A DNA stretch of 64,000 nt from Desulfobacteraceae bacterium (GTDB lineage Bacteria > Desulfobacterota > Desulfobacteria > Desulfobacterales > Desulfosarcinaceae): assembly GCA_013003715.1 (NCBI GenBank), contig JABDIN010000050.1, positions 62,001 through 126,000 of the forward strand, in the 5' to 3' direction. Positions 18,447 to 26,735 of the stretch are shown here, one piece after another. Under the pieces are notes generated by a model that saw only the letters and a list, made by a program, of their open reading frames with translations, was not told the DNA's origin and ran no database searches. Position 1 is the stretch's first letter. Every line of letters begins with the position of its first letter. The position numbers and the translations under genes were made by a program.

Positions 18447-18518
18447 CTGTACCCACTTTTCCTTTGCAAAACTCGTTCGTAACCCCTCATTCCGTCAGCG
18501 CATGATCCGGTTGCCGTA

Positions 18519-19244
18519 TCAGTTCGAACCGTTGCCAGGTGCGGAATCGTCCGGGGCCATCCGGTTCCACTGGCCCGCATGTTCCGTCATCAATCCATGT
18601 TTACTGATTTTACCGGTGAATATACAGGTATCGGCCGGGAATACCGCCGGTCGCAGGGTGGTCATGCCGACATGGATGAACACCTTTACGATCACCGCCA
18701 GCACCGCTTCATAAAAATGCAGGATCTGGGCGATATTTACATAATATCCCGGCAGTATCCGGGTGAAAATATCAGGGAACCAGAGAACGAGACCGGTCAG
18801 TCCCATGGTATTCATGCCGATAAAAAGCGCCCAGTAATCAATTTTCTCCATATAGGAAAATCGTTCAAAAGCAGGAGGGTGAGTTCGCCGGCCTAAAAAA
18901 TACCCGATGTGTTCTCCGAATTTTGTTACATCCGCGGATGACGGCATTAGAGAATCCGGTCCGGTGAGTCGGCCTTTCAGAATCGTCTTGTAATAGAGGA
19001 ACCAAAGCCCATGGATGATGACGCAGCAGTAGGTGATCAGGGCGAAAAACCGGTGAAGCCAAGCAGCATGGGCAGGGCCGCCCATCAACCACATCATGGT
19101 CCTGGCCGGTGTGGAACCGCTGAATCCCAATGAGAGGCCGGTAACGGCCAGCCCACTGAATCCGACCATCGCAACGATATGCATCAACCGGTGAAGCACG
19201 GAGAACCGTTCGAATTCGTTTTCGGACATCGTATGGTGATTCAT
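18519..19244 (-). CDS. Cytochrome b (formate dehydrogenase gamma / b561-like)
   Basis: A 241-residue membrane protein. Start ATG at 19244 overlaps the upstream stop as TGATG, showing translational coupling. Hydrophobic helices carry histidines suited to haem b: VLHRLMHIVAMVGF, LHRFFALITYCCVIIHG and LHFYEAVLAVIVKVFIH, the pattern of prokaryotic b561/FdnI-type cytochromes. It is likely the quinone-reactive membrane anchor for the hexahaem cytochrome encoded just before it. The C-terminal 25 residues after GKISKHG are soluble and of no known type. Confidence 0.85.
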   Translation of the reverse strand: MNHHTMSENEFERFSVLHRLMHIVAMVGFSGLAVTGLSLGFSGSTPARTMMWLMGGPAHAAWLHRFFALITYCCVIIHGLWFLYYKTILKGRLTGPDSLMPSSADVTKFGEHIGYFLGRRTHPPAFERFSYMEKIDYWALFIGMNTMGLTGLVLWFPDIFTRILPGYYVNIAQILHFYEAVLAVIVKVFIHVGMTTLRPAVFPADTCIFTGKISKHGLMTEHAGQWNRMAPDDSAPGNGSN

Positions 19245-20170
19245 CAATCGTGTTTCCTCAATTTTTCGTGAAGTTCCCGGACAATCCACAAGATACTATG
19301 GCCAAAGAAAAAAACAAGTGACAAGCCCACACCTGCAATGGCGATCCAGGTGATACGGTGTATCCATTGCATGTTGCGGGCTTTTTCCGATTCAGGATCA
19401 GTGATGCTGTCGACCGAGGCGTGAATCAAAACGCCGGTAAAGTTTGCTTGGGCATTGGGATGACATCGGCGGCATACAGGCAACGCGCTCCCGGCATCCT
19501 TTATCGCGGCGACATTGTGAGCACCATGGCAGTCCGTGCAAAAGGCCGATTTTTTATCCTTCAGGTTCACCGCCCGTTTACCGTGGATGTTCTCGAGATA
19601 GCTCTCACTCTGGGCCCTGTGGCATTCACCGCAGCTTTCCACCATCGCACGGCCGATATCGATCCGGCTGCGTTTCGACGGCTCATAGTGGCTATTGTGG
19701 CAATCGCCGCAAGTGGGTGCAGGACGATCCGGAGCCATATCCTTTTTCTTCATCCGTTCCGCTTTCAATGCCTTGGCGTGTCCACCGGACAAATAGCGGT
19801 CATAGGCCGTTGAATGGCAGGAACGGCATTTCTGATAATCAAAGGAACGGGTGGCCGGTTTTTTCAGGAAATCAGCGCTCTCCGGGTCCGGATGACGTGA
19901 ACTGCCGTCCAGCATGGTGCCGTGGCAATCCTCGCATTTAAAACCGGCATGGGCGGATCGGGCAAATCGATTCATATCCACAAACCACCCGCTATTACCT
20001 TCCATGGCGGTATTGACCGATGCGGCCGCTGCCGTTGTGACCGGAAAAAGCAGCAGCAGAAACAGCAGTGTCCCCACCAGCGTTCTCTGGCCCACGCGAT
20101 AGGCGCGATAGGCCCGATAGGCCCGATAGGCGCGATAGGCGCGATAGATCCGATAGGATTGATCAGTCAA
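19244..20170 (-). CDS. Membrane-anchored hexahaem cytochrome c
   Basis: A 308-residue protein with six CxxCH motifs (CEDCH at 79-83, then CRSCH, CGDCH, CGECH, CTDCH, CRRCH), an N-terminal hydrophobic export segment (about 31-50) and a C-terminal transmembrane helix (about 270-292). It is probably a periplasmic electron carrier tied to the membrane. The start is TTG at 20170 with GAGGAG six bases upstream, three bases after the preceding stop. The N-terminus before the signal segment is a YRA repeat encoded by seven 9-bp tandem units. The next gene overlaps its stop codon. Confidence 0.87.
   Translation of the reverse strand: MTDQSYRIYRAYRAYRAYRAYRAYRVGQRTLVGTLLFLLLLFPVTTAAAASVNTAMEGNSGWFVDMNRFARSAHAGFKCEDCHGTMLDGSSRHPDPESADFLKKPATRSFDYQKCRSCHSTAYDRYLSGGHAKALKAERMKKKDMAPDRPAPTCGDCHNSHYEPSKRSRIDIGRAMVESCGECHRAQSESYLENIHGKRAVNLKDKKSAFCTDCHGAHNVAAIKDAGSALPVCRRCHPNAQANFTGVLIHASVDSITDPESEKARNMQWIHRITWIAIAGVGLSLVFFFGHSILWIVRELHEKLRKHD
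20096..20158. repeat. Seven tandem 9-bp units inside the cytochrome c gene
   Basis: Seven 9-base units on the plus strand, consensus SCGATAGGC, run from 20096 to 20158 with variation mainly at the first base and in the last two units. On the coding minus strand they encode a Tyr-Arg-Ala tract near the N-terminus of the hexahaem cytochrome. Unit length is a multiple of three, so copy-number change would keep the frame. Confidence 0.92.
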
Positions 20171-20173
20171 ATC

Positions 20174-21505
20174 TTACTCCTCGTCAAAATGGTGTTGAGC
20201 GCTCGTCATGAATGATTGAGCCCTGGATTGAAAATAGACGGTAAAAAAAAGGGCCGCAAGCCCCCGCAAAACCCGGAATAATTGTCCGGCAAGTTCAGCG
20301 GTGTCATCGCGACTGTCCATCTTCCGCTTCATTTCCCGGAGCAACCGAACGGTTTCCCGGGCATTATCAAGCAGGCGTTCAATGACTTCTGGTTCCATGG
20401 ACACCGGGGTTTGCTGCTCCAGACCTCTTATCCGGCGCCACATGGATTCAATGAAAACCCTTATCTTCTCAGGTTCATACACTTTGTATCCGATCAACCA
20501 GGCCATGGGAAGGATATCCATTCCCGCCGCAACTATCCTGGCATTGCTTAGTTCCCGCTTGAATGAATGTACCCATTGACCATCGACATGATCTTCTTTT
20601 ACATCCCCGCCGGAGCAGTGGAATTCTAACGGTGACCGGGGGTTGACCGCCTCCACGACCCTCACCATCAGGCGGTTGGCATCGGGATAGTCCGGATGCT
20701 CGAAGTGCGGGCCGAACAGGACCATCGTCCCCCTTCCCCGCGGCACCTTCACCACCGCAGCGGTACCCAGGAGCGTTTCGGATGCGAGTTCCCGGTCCAC
20801 AAGGAAAGTGGTTTCAGGTGTAAAACCGTGGTATCGGGCCAGGATATCAACTGAGTTGTCGTGCACGGTCATGCCTGGGCCGCCGTACAGAGGCGCCACA
20901 ATGCGGTCCTTGCCATCATGAGCGATGTCGCCGGACAATTTCAGTTCAACCGCTTCCCTCACCGGGTGAAAAATAAAATCACAACCATAGGCCATGGAAA
21001 ACTTGTGGCTCTTGATCAGCGCCGGTGGTAATACCTTCCGCAGGTTGGTGATTTTAACGCGGGCGAAATTAAAATGGTGCAGCGGTGTCTTGGAGGAATT
21101 CATGGGCAGATATGCACCGGCGCATGCCCCGAGATAAAGACCGCCGCCGGTGATGAACTTATCGAGCTCGTACGCACCGGACGGGCCCAATGCGCCGGCC
21201 ATGGCAAAGGTGTCACCGCCGGATACGGCCAGTACATCCAGCCGGGCCAGGTCCCCGGAGCAAATGGCGGATTCATCGAGAAAACGGATATGATGAAAAC
21301 CGTTTCTTTCAAACAGATCTACGAACCACAACCAGGAATGAGATGCGCCAATGCCGGTGTATATACCAATGGCCGGATTGTTGTTTGCGTTCCGGTCCGA
21401 TGCGGGCATCCGTCGCCGACGGCGGTTTTTTTTATTTCCACGTCGGCCCCCGGTCCCCATGGGTACAAAGGTATCGGCGGCATTATGTCGTAAAGCACCG
21501 TTCAT
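20174..21505 (-). CDS. BPL_N-domain protein (class I glutamine-amidotransferase-like)
   Basis: A 443-residue protein. Residues about 45-300 resemble the biotin-protein-ligase N-terminal domain (BPL_N), a glutamine-amidotransferase-like fold. The nucleophile-elbow motif GGGLYLGACAGAY carries the expected Cys, preceded by LAVSGGDTFAM and followed by VLFGPHFEHPDYPD, which supplies the likely catalytic His. The remaining 140 residues are helical and charged, with a hydrophobic stretch near the end (FRVLRGLAALFFTVYF). The start is uncertain because an Arg/Asn-rich N-terminus precedes MPASDRN. It lies eight bases after the AOR-like gene and three before the hexahaem cytochrome gene. Its role in a redox operon is unknown. 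Confidence 0.75.
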   Translation of the reverse strand: MNGALRHNAADTFVPMGTGGRRGNKKNRRRRRMPASDRNANNNPAIGIYTGIGASHSWLWFVDLFERNGFHHIRFLDESAICSGDLARLDVLAVSGGDTFAMAGALGPSGAYELDKFITGGGLYLGACAGAYLPMNSSKTPLHHFNFARVKITNLRKVLPPALIKSHKFSMAYGCDFIFHPVREAVELKLSGDIAHDGKDRIVAPLYGGPGMTVHDNSVDILARYHGFTPETTFLVDRELASETLLGTAAVVKVPRGRGTMVLFGPHFEHPDYPDANRLMVRVVEAVNPRSPLEFHCSGGDVKEDHVDGQWVHSFKRELSNARIVAAGMDILPMAWLIGYKVYEPEKIRVFIESMWRRIRGLEQQTPVSMEPEVIERLLDNARETVRLLREMKRKMDSRDDTAELAGQLFRVLRGLAALFFTVYFQSRAQSFMTSAQHHFDEE

Positions 21506-21513
21506 GGGGAGCG

Positions 21514-22830
21514 CTACTTATAAAGATAAGCAACGGCCGCATTGAGTTTCTCCGGCTCAATGGACAATTCCGTACCCACACCGGCCATTTCCAACATATC
21601 ATCTTCCACCAATTCGGGACTCATCACTGCGAAAATGGGGTGAATGCCGAAGATGTAGGCAACCGCCTGACGACGTTCCCACCAGCCCCCGGGATCTTCC
21701 TCAGCCTCCTCGAAGAAACTGAACAAGGGCTGATTGGGGCACCATGGACTGAAAACACCTTTTCCATGCATTGGGCCCGCACCGGAAAAGTCGGCAAGGG
21801 CGCTTTCGATATCCCCCATGCTTGTCTTGCCGGCCGCTTTGGCCTGATGTGCCACAGCCGCTGCATCATACCCGCCTTTCGCGCAAATCTTCAACATGCG
21901 GCAGGCATCGTCGGCGGACAGGCCAAGCGCTTTAAACCCCAATAACCCATAAAGTTCGGTGATCAGGAATCCAGGTTCTTCATTGGCGGTTTCTTTCAAG
22001 GTGGCGGGATCTTCGTCAAGGTATACGAAAGTGTTGGTGGCATACGGCGTATTATAGCAGGCTGAATGACGGTGGACGAGGGGCTCCAGCCATGCGTTTA
22101 CACCGGATTGCCCCATGGCGGCATAGATATCACCGATACCCTTTTTTCCGATAAAATCGCCTTCCCGGATGTCGTCGAGGATCTCAAGCGCCTGATCGAC
22201 GAATTCCTCAGCATCGGCGATTTCCAGAAGACCCATGCCCCGGAATGCCAATCCTTTGAGCTTTTTCTCACCGAACAGTTTACCGAATCCGAAACGATCA
22301 CCACTTGCCCAGTAATTGAGACATACCTGGGCCAGGTCAGATCCGGCTTCACCGGCTTTGCCGATCACCATGGTCTGGATCAGATCATCCCCCATGGCTT
22401 TGCGCCATGTGTCGGTGGTTTCCCAGGTGTTCTTCCCCCACACATCCAAAGCGTCTGTGATATCGGCTATACCATCATGAACCCACAAAAAGACGGGGTT
22501 GTCCGAAGCCCCTTTGATGACAATGTAGTCGAATCCCGCGAACTGAATCTCCAACCCCACTTTCAGCGTGATCGGGCAATGACAGAGGTTTCCCGTTACC
22601 GGGCTTTTGGCTGTCATGACAGCGGCGCCAGAGGCCGGAAACAGGGTGCCGGTCAACAGACCGGTGCCGACGACAACCGGGTTGTCCGCTTCATATTGTT
22701 CGTACAGATATTTATTGATGGCGGCCCCGCCGATCTTCTGTTCAACCAGCTCATCACTGAGTTCGTCCTCGGTCACCTCCGAAGTTGTCAAATCAACAAC
22801 AAGAATTTTATCGGCCGATAAATATTCCAT
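21514..22830 (-). CDS. Short aldehyde:ferredoxin oxidoreductase-like protein
   Basis: A 438-residue protein. The N-terminal half matches the tungstopterin-binding AOR_N domain (IGGAAINKYLYEQY, GTGLLTGTLFPASGA, KSPVTG). Classical AORs have about 600 residues and a cysteine motif for a 4Fe-4S cluster; here the corresponding area reads HRHSACYNTPYATN with one Cys (258), and the C-terminal domain is short. It may therefore lack the cluster or be a cofactor-binding paralogue. AAAGGAG precedes the ATG. The ferredoxin gene 91 bp upstream is the natural electron partner, as in BamB/BamC-type and other AOR modules. Confidence 0.82.
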   Translation of the reverse strand: MEYLSADKILVVDLTTSEVTEDELSDELVEQKIGGAAINKYLYEQYEADNPVVVGTGLLTGTLFPASGAAVMTAKSPVTGNLCHCPITLKVGLEIQFAGFDYIVIKGASDNPVFLWVHDGIADITDALDVWGKNTWETTDTWRKAMGDDLIQTMVIGKAGEAGSDLAQVCLNYWASGDRFGFGKLFGEKKLKGLAFRGMGLLEIADAEEFVDQALEILDDIREGDFIGKKGIGDIYAAMGQSGVNAWLEPLVHRHSACYNTPYATNTFVYLDEDPATLKETANEEPGFLITELYGLLGFKALGLSADDACRMLKICAKGGYDAAAVAHQAKAAGKTSMGDIESALADFSGAGPMHGKGVFSPWCPNQPLFSFFEEAEEDPGGWWERRQAVAYIFGIHPIFAVMSPELVEDDMLEMAGVGTELSIEPEKLNAAVAYLYK

Positions 22831-22921
22831 ACCGTGCTCCTTTTCAATGCCCCACCGTTAAGATTCCGGTAAGATTCCAGGTAGCGGGGACGCAAAATGA
22901 TTCAATGGAAAGACATACCGT

Positions 22922-23284
22922 TTATGCCGGTGATATTGCATTCACCGGGCAGAATTTCACACACATGGGACCGACTTCCATGTCCTCACACATATCGCAG
23001 GCCTCACGAAGCAGCATGGGTTTGGCGGATGCATCCGCTTTCTGCGCCGGTTCTGAAGGTTCTTCGGACGCTCCCAGTTTTTTAACTTCCAGACCTTCCG
23101 GGCGTGCGATGAGAAGTTCGTCTTCCTCTTTTACAATTACACCGAAATAATCCTTTTTCTCACGGGTTCTGTATGCCACGATGCATGAGGCCAGCAGTGC
23201 AAATCCATCGTCACGATGATACCCGCAGGCCATTTCGCAGGCCATGCATCCCGTGCATTTCAATGCGTCAATTTTTATCCCCAT
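22922..23284 (-). CDS. Two-cluster 4Fe-4S ferredoxin-like protein
   Basis: A 120-residue protein with CTGCMACEMAC near the N-terminus (C-x2-C-x2-C-x3-C) and CDMCEDMEVGPMCVKFCP near the C-terminus (C-x2-C-x8-C-x3-C), the HycB/AOR-associated ferredoxin pattern. A charged, Ala/Glu/Lys-rich linker of about 40 residues separates them. It is the first gene of the minus-strand redox operon and probably carries electrons between the AOR-like protein and the HdrD-like/cytochrome part. AAGGGGAT lies upstream of the ATG at 23284. Confidence 0.87.
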   Translation of the reverse strand: MGIKIDALKCTGCMACEMACGYHRDDGFALLASCIVAYRTREKKDYFGVIVKEEDELLIARPEGLEVKKLGASEEPSEPAQKADASAKPMLLREACDMCEDMEVGPMCVKFCPVNAISPA

Positions 23285-23427
23285 TTGTATCCCCTTGTGT
23301 TAATAAAATACATGATTTCAATATGCTGGGTGTTCAACGGCCATTCAGGACCGTTTGATGGAAAAAACAATGGTCTGAGATTGTATGGCTATAGCCAACG
23401 GCTTGAGCAAAGTCAATAAATATATCT

Positions 23428-23490
23428 AAACATCAGATATTTTAATCATTGTAGGTTTTTCTTGACAGCCCCCTACCCTTATGCCATATT
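23428..23490 (+). promoter_or_regulatory. Operator-promoter unit P1 upstream of the GntR gene
   Basis: Imperfect palindrome AAACATC-A-GATATTT at 23428-23442, then 19 bp to TTGACA (23462-23467), 17 bp to CATATT (23485-23490). The predicted transcript would have a leader of about 275 bases before the GntR gene. The palindrome also lies 144 bp in front of the divergent ferredoxin gene, so it could affect both directions. Near-identical units occur at 24590 and 34120. The remaining intergenic sequence (23285-23427 and 23491-23773) shows no gene. Confidence 0.7.
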
Positions 23491-23773
23491 CGAAACGTCG
23501 AAAATTCCGGCATGTACACCGATTCCGTATTAAGTTTCGCCGTGCCTATGCGACAATGAACAGGGGCAAATGTCGCGCCGGGTGATCAAAATTACGGCAC
23601 TGAAGCCAGGCCATGGACGAATCCGGACTTGAAAGCCGTGTCCATAAAAGGAGTCGCGGTTATCCTGATCGAAATTGCAGGTATCTCTACTCCACAGATA
23701 TGAGTGATTTCGTTTTCAACAACCTGTTAATAGGTACAAGTAAAATTTAATGAACTCCCCCTTTTAGTGATAA

Positions 23774-24502
23774 ATGTATCCAATGTTTAAAACAGCGAAA
23801 ACAGCCAGGATTTCCCAAAACATCATCCAGCAGATCCGCAACGCCATTCTGGGTGGAGAACTCAAACCCGGTGATAAACTCCCTCCTGAAAAAGAACTCG
23901 CGGATAATTTCCATGTCAGCAAGGCGTCCCTGAGGGAAGCTTTCCGGGCACTCGAAGCACTGGGATTGCTGGAAGTGCGCCAGGGAATGTCCGGTGGTGC
24001 GTTTGTCAAAGAAGTGGACCTGGAAACCGCAAGGAACAATTTATTTAACTATATCTTTTTTCAAAATCCCTCCATCAGCGAGTTCACCCAATTGCGGATG
24101 ATGCTGGAGCCCAAAGCCGCAGAAATTGCCGCAAAACTTATTACAGATGAGGATATTCAGGATTTGGAAATGAACCTCCAGCAGACCTCTGAAAACCTGG
24201 CGGGGGGTCCTTTCTATTATAAGCTGGACACCTATTTTCATCACCGAATCGCCGAGATCACCGGTAACCGTTTGATCTGCATGGTGATAGATTCCCTGAA
24301 AAACGCCATTGTCAATATCAAGCTGGAGCTTGAACTGGACAACTCGTTTAACCTCCTGGTCTTTGAAGCACATAAACGAATACTTGAAGCATTGAAAAAA
24401 CGTGACCCCAAAGCGGCATTTAAAGAGATGAACAGGCATATACAGGAAGTGGATGCCGTTTTTGTTGCGCGTTGTGATGCGGATTCGCCATTTGTGCCTT
24501 GA
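23774..24502 (+). CDS. FadR-type GntR-family transcriptional regulator
   Basis: A 242-residue regulator (M4 is an alternative start). The N-terminal winged helix-turn-helix of the GntR family is clear (GELKPGDKLPPEKELA, VSKASLREAFRALEALG). The FCD ligand domain follows (about 90-235) with candidate metal residues in DTYFHHRIAEITGN, FEAHKRILEAL and MNRHIQE. FCD regulators usually respond to small organic acids. It sits between a divergent redox operon and a catabolic/transport operon, and a shared palindrome precedes it and both downstream operons, so it is the prime candidate for their control and for autoregulation (inference). Confidence 0.9.
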   Translation: MYPMFKTAKTARISQNIIQQIRNAILGGELKPGDKLPPEKELADNFHVSKASLREAFRALEALGLLEVRQGMSGGAFVKEVDLETARNNLFNYIFFQNPSISEFTQLRMMLEPKAAEIAAKLITDEDIQDLEMNLQQTSENLAGGPFYYKLDTYFHHRIAEITGNRLICMVIDSLKNAIVNIKLELELDNSFNLLVFEAHKRILEALKKRDPKAAFKEMNRHIQEVDAVFVARCDADSPFVP

Positions 24503-24589
24503 ATGCCCATGAGACAATCAATATCATATCGAAATGAGAAGTTAAGAACCCCGATCCGGAAATTTGGAAAAATTAGACTATAAAGTTCT

Positions 24590-24650
24590 AAATATCAGAT
24601 GTTTTAAACTTTTAATTTTTTCTTGACACTGCTCCGACGTTGTGAGAATG
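24590..24650 (+). promoter_or_regulatory. Operator-promoter unit P2 upstream of the oxidase/transporter operon
   Basis: Palindrome AAATATC-A-GATGTTT at 24590-24604, 18 bp, then TTGACA (24623-24628). A weak -10-like TGTGAGAAT lies at 24641-24649. The arrangement and the bases flanking TTGACA (TTTCTTGACA) match those at 34120, and the spacing differs by one base from 23428. Confidence 0.68.
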
Positions 24651-24659
24651 GTTTTGAAA

Positions 24660-25174
24660 GCAACATCAAAAGCCACAATATTCGTTCTTTTCTGGGTAAT
24701 TATGTTGGAGATTAACTATTGCAATAATTAACTATTGTAATATTAATTCCGTGGGTTAAACGGCGTAGGGGCAAAAGCCATTAATGTTGCCGGAAATCGC
24801 TTTTCAGAATTCAGCCTGTTGAAGCTGCTTTATCTTCAAAACGACTTGATTAAGCTTCAACCCCACACTTTTTTTCCAACGTATATCCCTCGCTTTTAAT
24901 CTTAATTCGTTATGTGCAACTGACAAAAAAGCATGAATATTCCTCACGTATCGGTGCAAGCACTCCCGCAGGATTTTTACAGAATCGCGTCCAGGGGTGC
25001 TCCTGTGCCTGGTCATACCAAAAGAGTATCAACAGGATGTTCTCCGGATACTATTTCATACAACCGGAGCTGCGGTACTGATACAAAACCTTATCCGTTT
25101 TTTTATAAGCACTGTTACTCATACCGTACGTTTTTTACCAACAAGCCCTCGGAAAGAGACCCAGGAGGTTTATC
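24660..25174 (+). other. Long leader between P2 and the FAD oxidase gene
   Basis: About 515 bases with no convincing gene. A direct repeat of TTAACTATTG occurs near 24714 and 24729. A minus-strand frame at 24804-25016 encodes a 70-residue basic peptide (starting MTRHRSTPGRDS) without a ribosome-binding site or recognisable family; it may be chance or a relic. GGAGGT lies just before the GTG start of the next gene. If P2 drives the operon, this would be an unusually long untranslated leader. Confidence 0.4.
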
Positions 25175-26620
25175 GTGACCGAAATGCCTAAAAACCCAGA
25201 GGTTGATGAACGCATTGTAAAGGAATTGCAGTCCATTGTGGGAGAGAAAAACGCCACGGCGGCCAAACACGTACGGTATGCATATTCGTACGACATGTCG
25301 TTTGTACTTCCGAAGATGCCTGACTACGTTGTCATGGCTGAAACTGTTGAACAAATCCAAAACATCATGAAATTTGCCAATAAAGAAAAAATTCCAGTGG
25401 TACCGTTCACGGCCGGTACCAATATCGGCGGGCTCTGCATCCCGGAACGCGGCGGTATTCTTCTTGATCTGAAAAGAATGAACAAAATCATCAAAATCGA
25501 CGCCGAATCCCATTACGCAGTAGTTGAACCGGGTGTCTCGCACGGTCAGCTTGCCGAAGCTCTTTTTGAGCATAAACTGCGGTTCGGATGGCCTGTGGGA
25601 CCGCCTTCCGCATCGGTATCGTCATGTGCGATCAACCACGGAATAGGCGGCCTGAATGCCCGTTATGGTCTCAACAGTCAGGAAATCACAAGCATGGAAG
25701 TGGTTCTTCCCACCGGAGAACTGGTTCGTGTCGGGTCCTGCGCCATAGTTGAAGACGCCTGGCACAGCACCCTCCCCCTGCCGAAGCTGGACGGTCTTTT
25801 CAAAGGATGGCTCGGATCAACCGGAATTGTAACGAAACTGGGTATTGCGGTTCATCCGATCCCGCCGGTGTTGAAAGTGTTCACGGTATCCTGCAACAAT
25901 GTGCAGGATATGTATTCCTATATGAACAATCTGGCCAACTATGAAATTTGCGACGACTTGACAGCTGTCTCCTGGTGGCTGGCCCAAGTCCCGATACCGT
26001 ATCCGTATCGGGAAAAACCCGAAGATGCGCCGGAATGGTTCAGCTTTGCCAACACCAATTCCTTTACGGAGAAGGAAAAAGAAGCCCGGGAAGAAATATG
26101 GCAAATGGTGGTTGACGAGGAGGTAAAAAAGGGCACTTCTCTCAAGGTTACAGAATATCCGGAAGAGGCATTGAAAGCGCGAACCCAACTCCCCAGTCAG
26201 ATCGTGGGTTCCACTAAGAATTACTGCAAAATGGCCGGTGCCGGTATTTCCTGGCCCGGTACATTTACACCGGCCAACAAATGGTCGCCGGTGTACACTG
26301 AGTGGAAACGAATTCTCATTGAACATAAATTGTCTCCATCCGTTCGCATGAGTATGTATCGGGGTGTGCACTATGGTATGCTCAGGGCCATGATTCCCTT
26401 TAACAAACAGATCCCCGAAGAAAATGAAAATGCCCGCCATGCAATAGTCGAATGTCTGAAAGTTGACCTCGACAATGGTGGCATACCGTATAAACCCCCG
26501 GTGGATTTCGGGCATGAGATTAATAAACGCGCACATCCCGGATATATAGAATTGCTTAAACGGGTAAAAATGATGCTTGATCCCAATGATATAATGAATC
26601 CAGGTAAGTTGGCCATATAA
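25175..26620 (+). CDS. FAD-linked oxidase (GlcD/VAO family)
   Basis: A 481-residue flavoprotein. The PCMH-type FAD-binding domain is evident (VVPFTAGTNIGGLCIPERGG, VVEPGVSHGQL, SSCAINHGIGGLNARYG, WLGSTGIVTKLG), and the C-terminus ends with the family motif MLDPNDIMNPGKL. Members oxidise 2-hydroxy acids, 4-alkylphenols or similar substrates. The substrate here is unknown. The GTG start at 25175 has a good AGGAGG. The following gene encodes an HdrD/GlcF-like protein, so the pair probably resembles GlcDF or Ldh-Hdr units passing electrons from FAD to an Fe-S acceptor. Confidence 0.88.
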   Translation: MTEMPKNPEVDERIVKELQSIVGEKNATAAKHVRYAYSYDMSFVLPKMPDYVVMAETVEQIQNIMKFANKEKIPVVPFTAGTNIGGLCIPERGGILLDLKRMNKIIKIDAESHYAVVEPGVSHGQLAEALFEHKLRFGWPVGPPSASVSSCAINHGIGGLNARYGLNSQEITSMEVVLPTGELVRVGSCAIVEDAWHSTLPLPKLDGLFKGWLGSTGIVTKLGIAVHPIPPVLKVFTVSCNNVQDMYSYMNNLANYEICDDLTAVSWWLAQVPIPYPYREKPEDAPEWFSFANTNSFTEKEKEAREEIWQMVVDEEVKKGTSLKVTEYPEEALKARTQLPSQIVGSTKNYCKMAGAGISWPGTFTPANKWSPVYTEWKRILIEHKLSPSVRMSMYRGVHYGMLRAMIPFNKQIPEENENARHAIVECLKVDLDNGGIPYKPPVDFGHEINKRAHPGYIELLKRVKMMLDPNDIMNPGKLAI

Positions 26621-26735
26621 ACCGCCAATTGCCTCGCCGGACTGAGGATCAAACTGCCCACACAAACCGGTGAATACACTGCGCCGGAATACCGGCGCCG
26701 GAAATTCTGAGAGAGACACCGAACTGGAGGAAAAA

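Noticed and set aside
20096-20158. Short regular repeats as a CRISPR array
   Set aside because: The units are 9 bp and adjacent without spacers, lie inside a coding sequence and have no cas genes nearby.
22066-22821. A 251-codon plus-strand frame
   Set aside because: It mirrors the AOR-like gene on the opposite strand and resembles no family.
24804-25016. A 70-codon basic minus-strand frame as a transposase relic
   Set aside because: No transposase motif, inverted repeat or start signal could be identified; it is mentioned only as part of the leader region.
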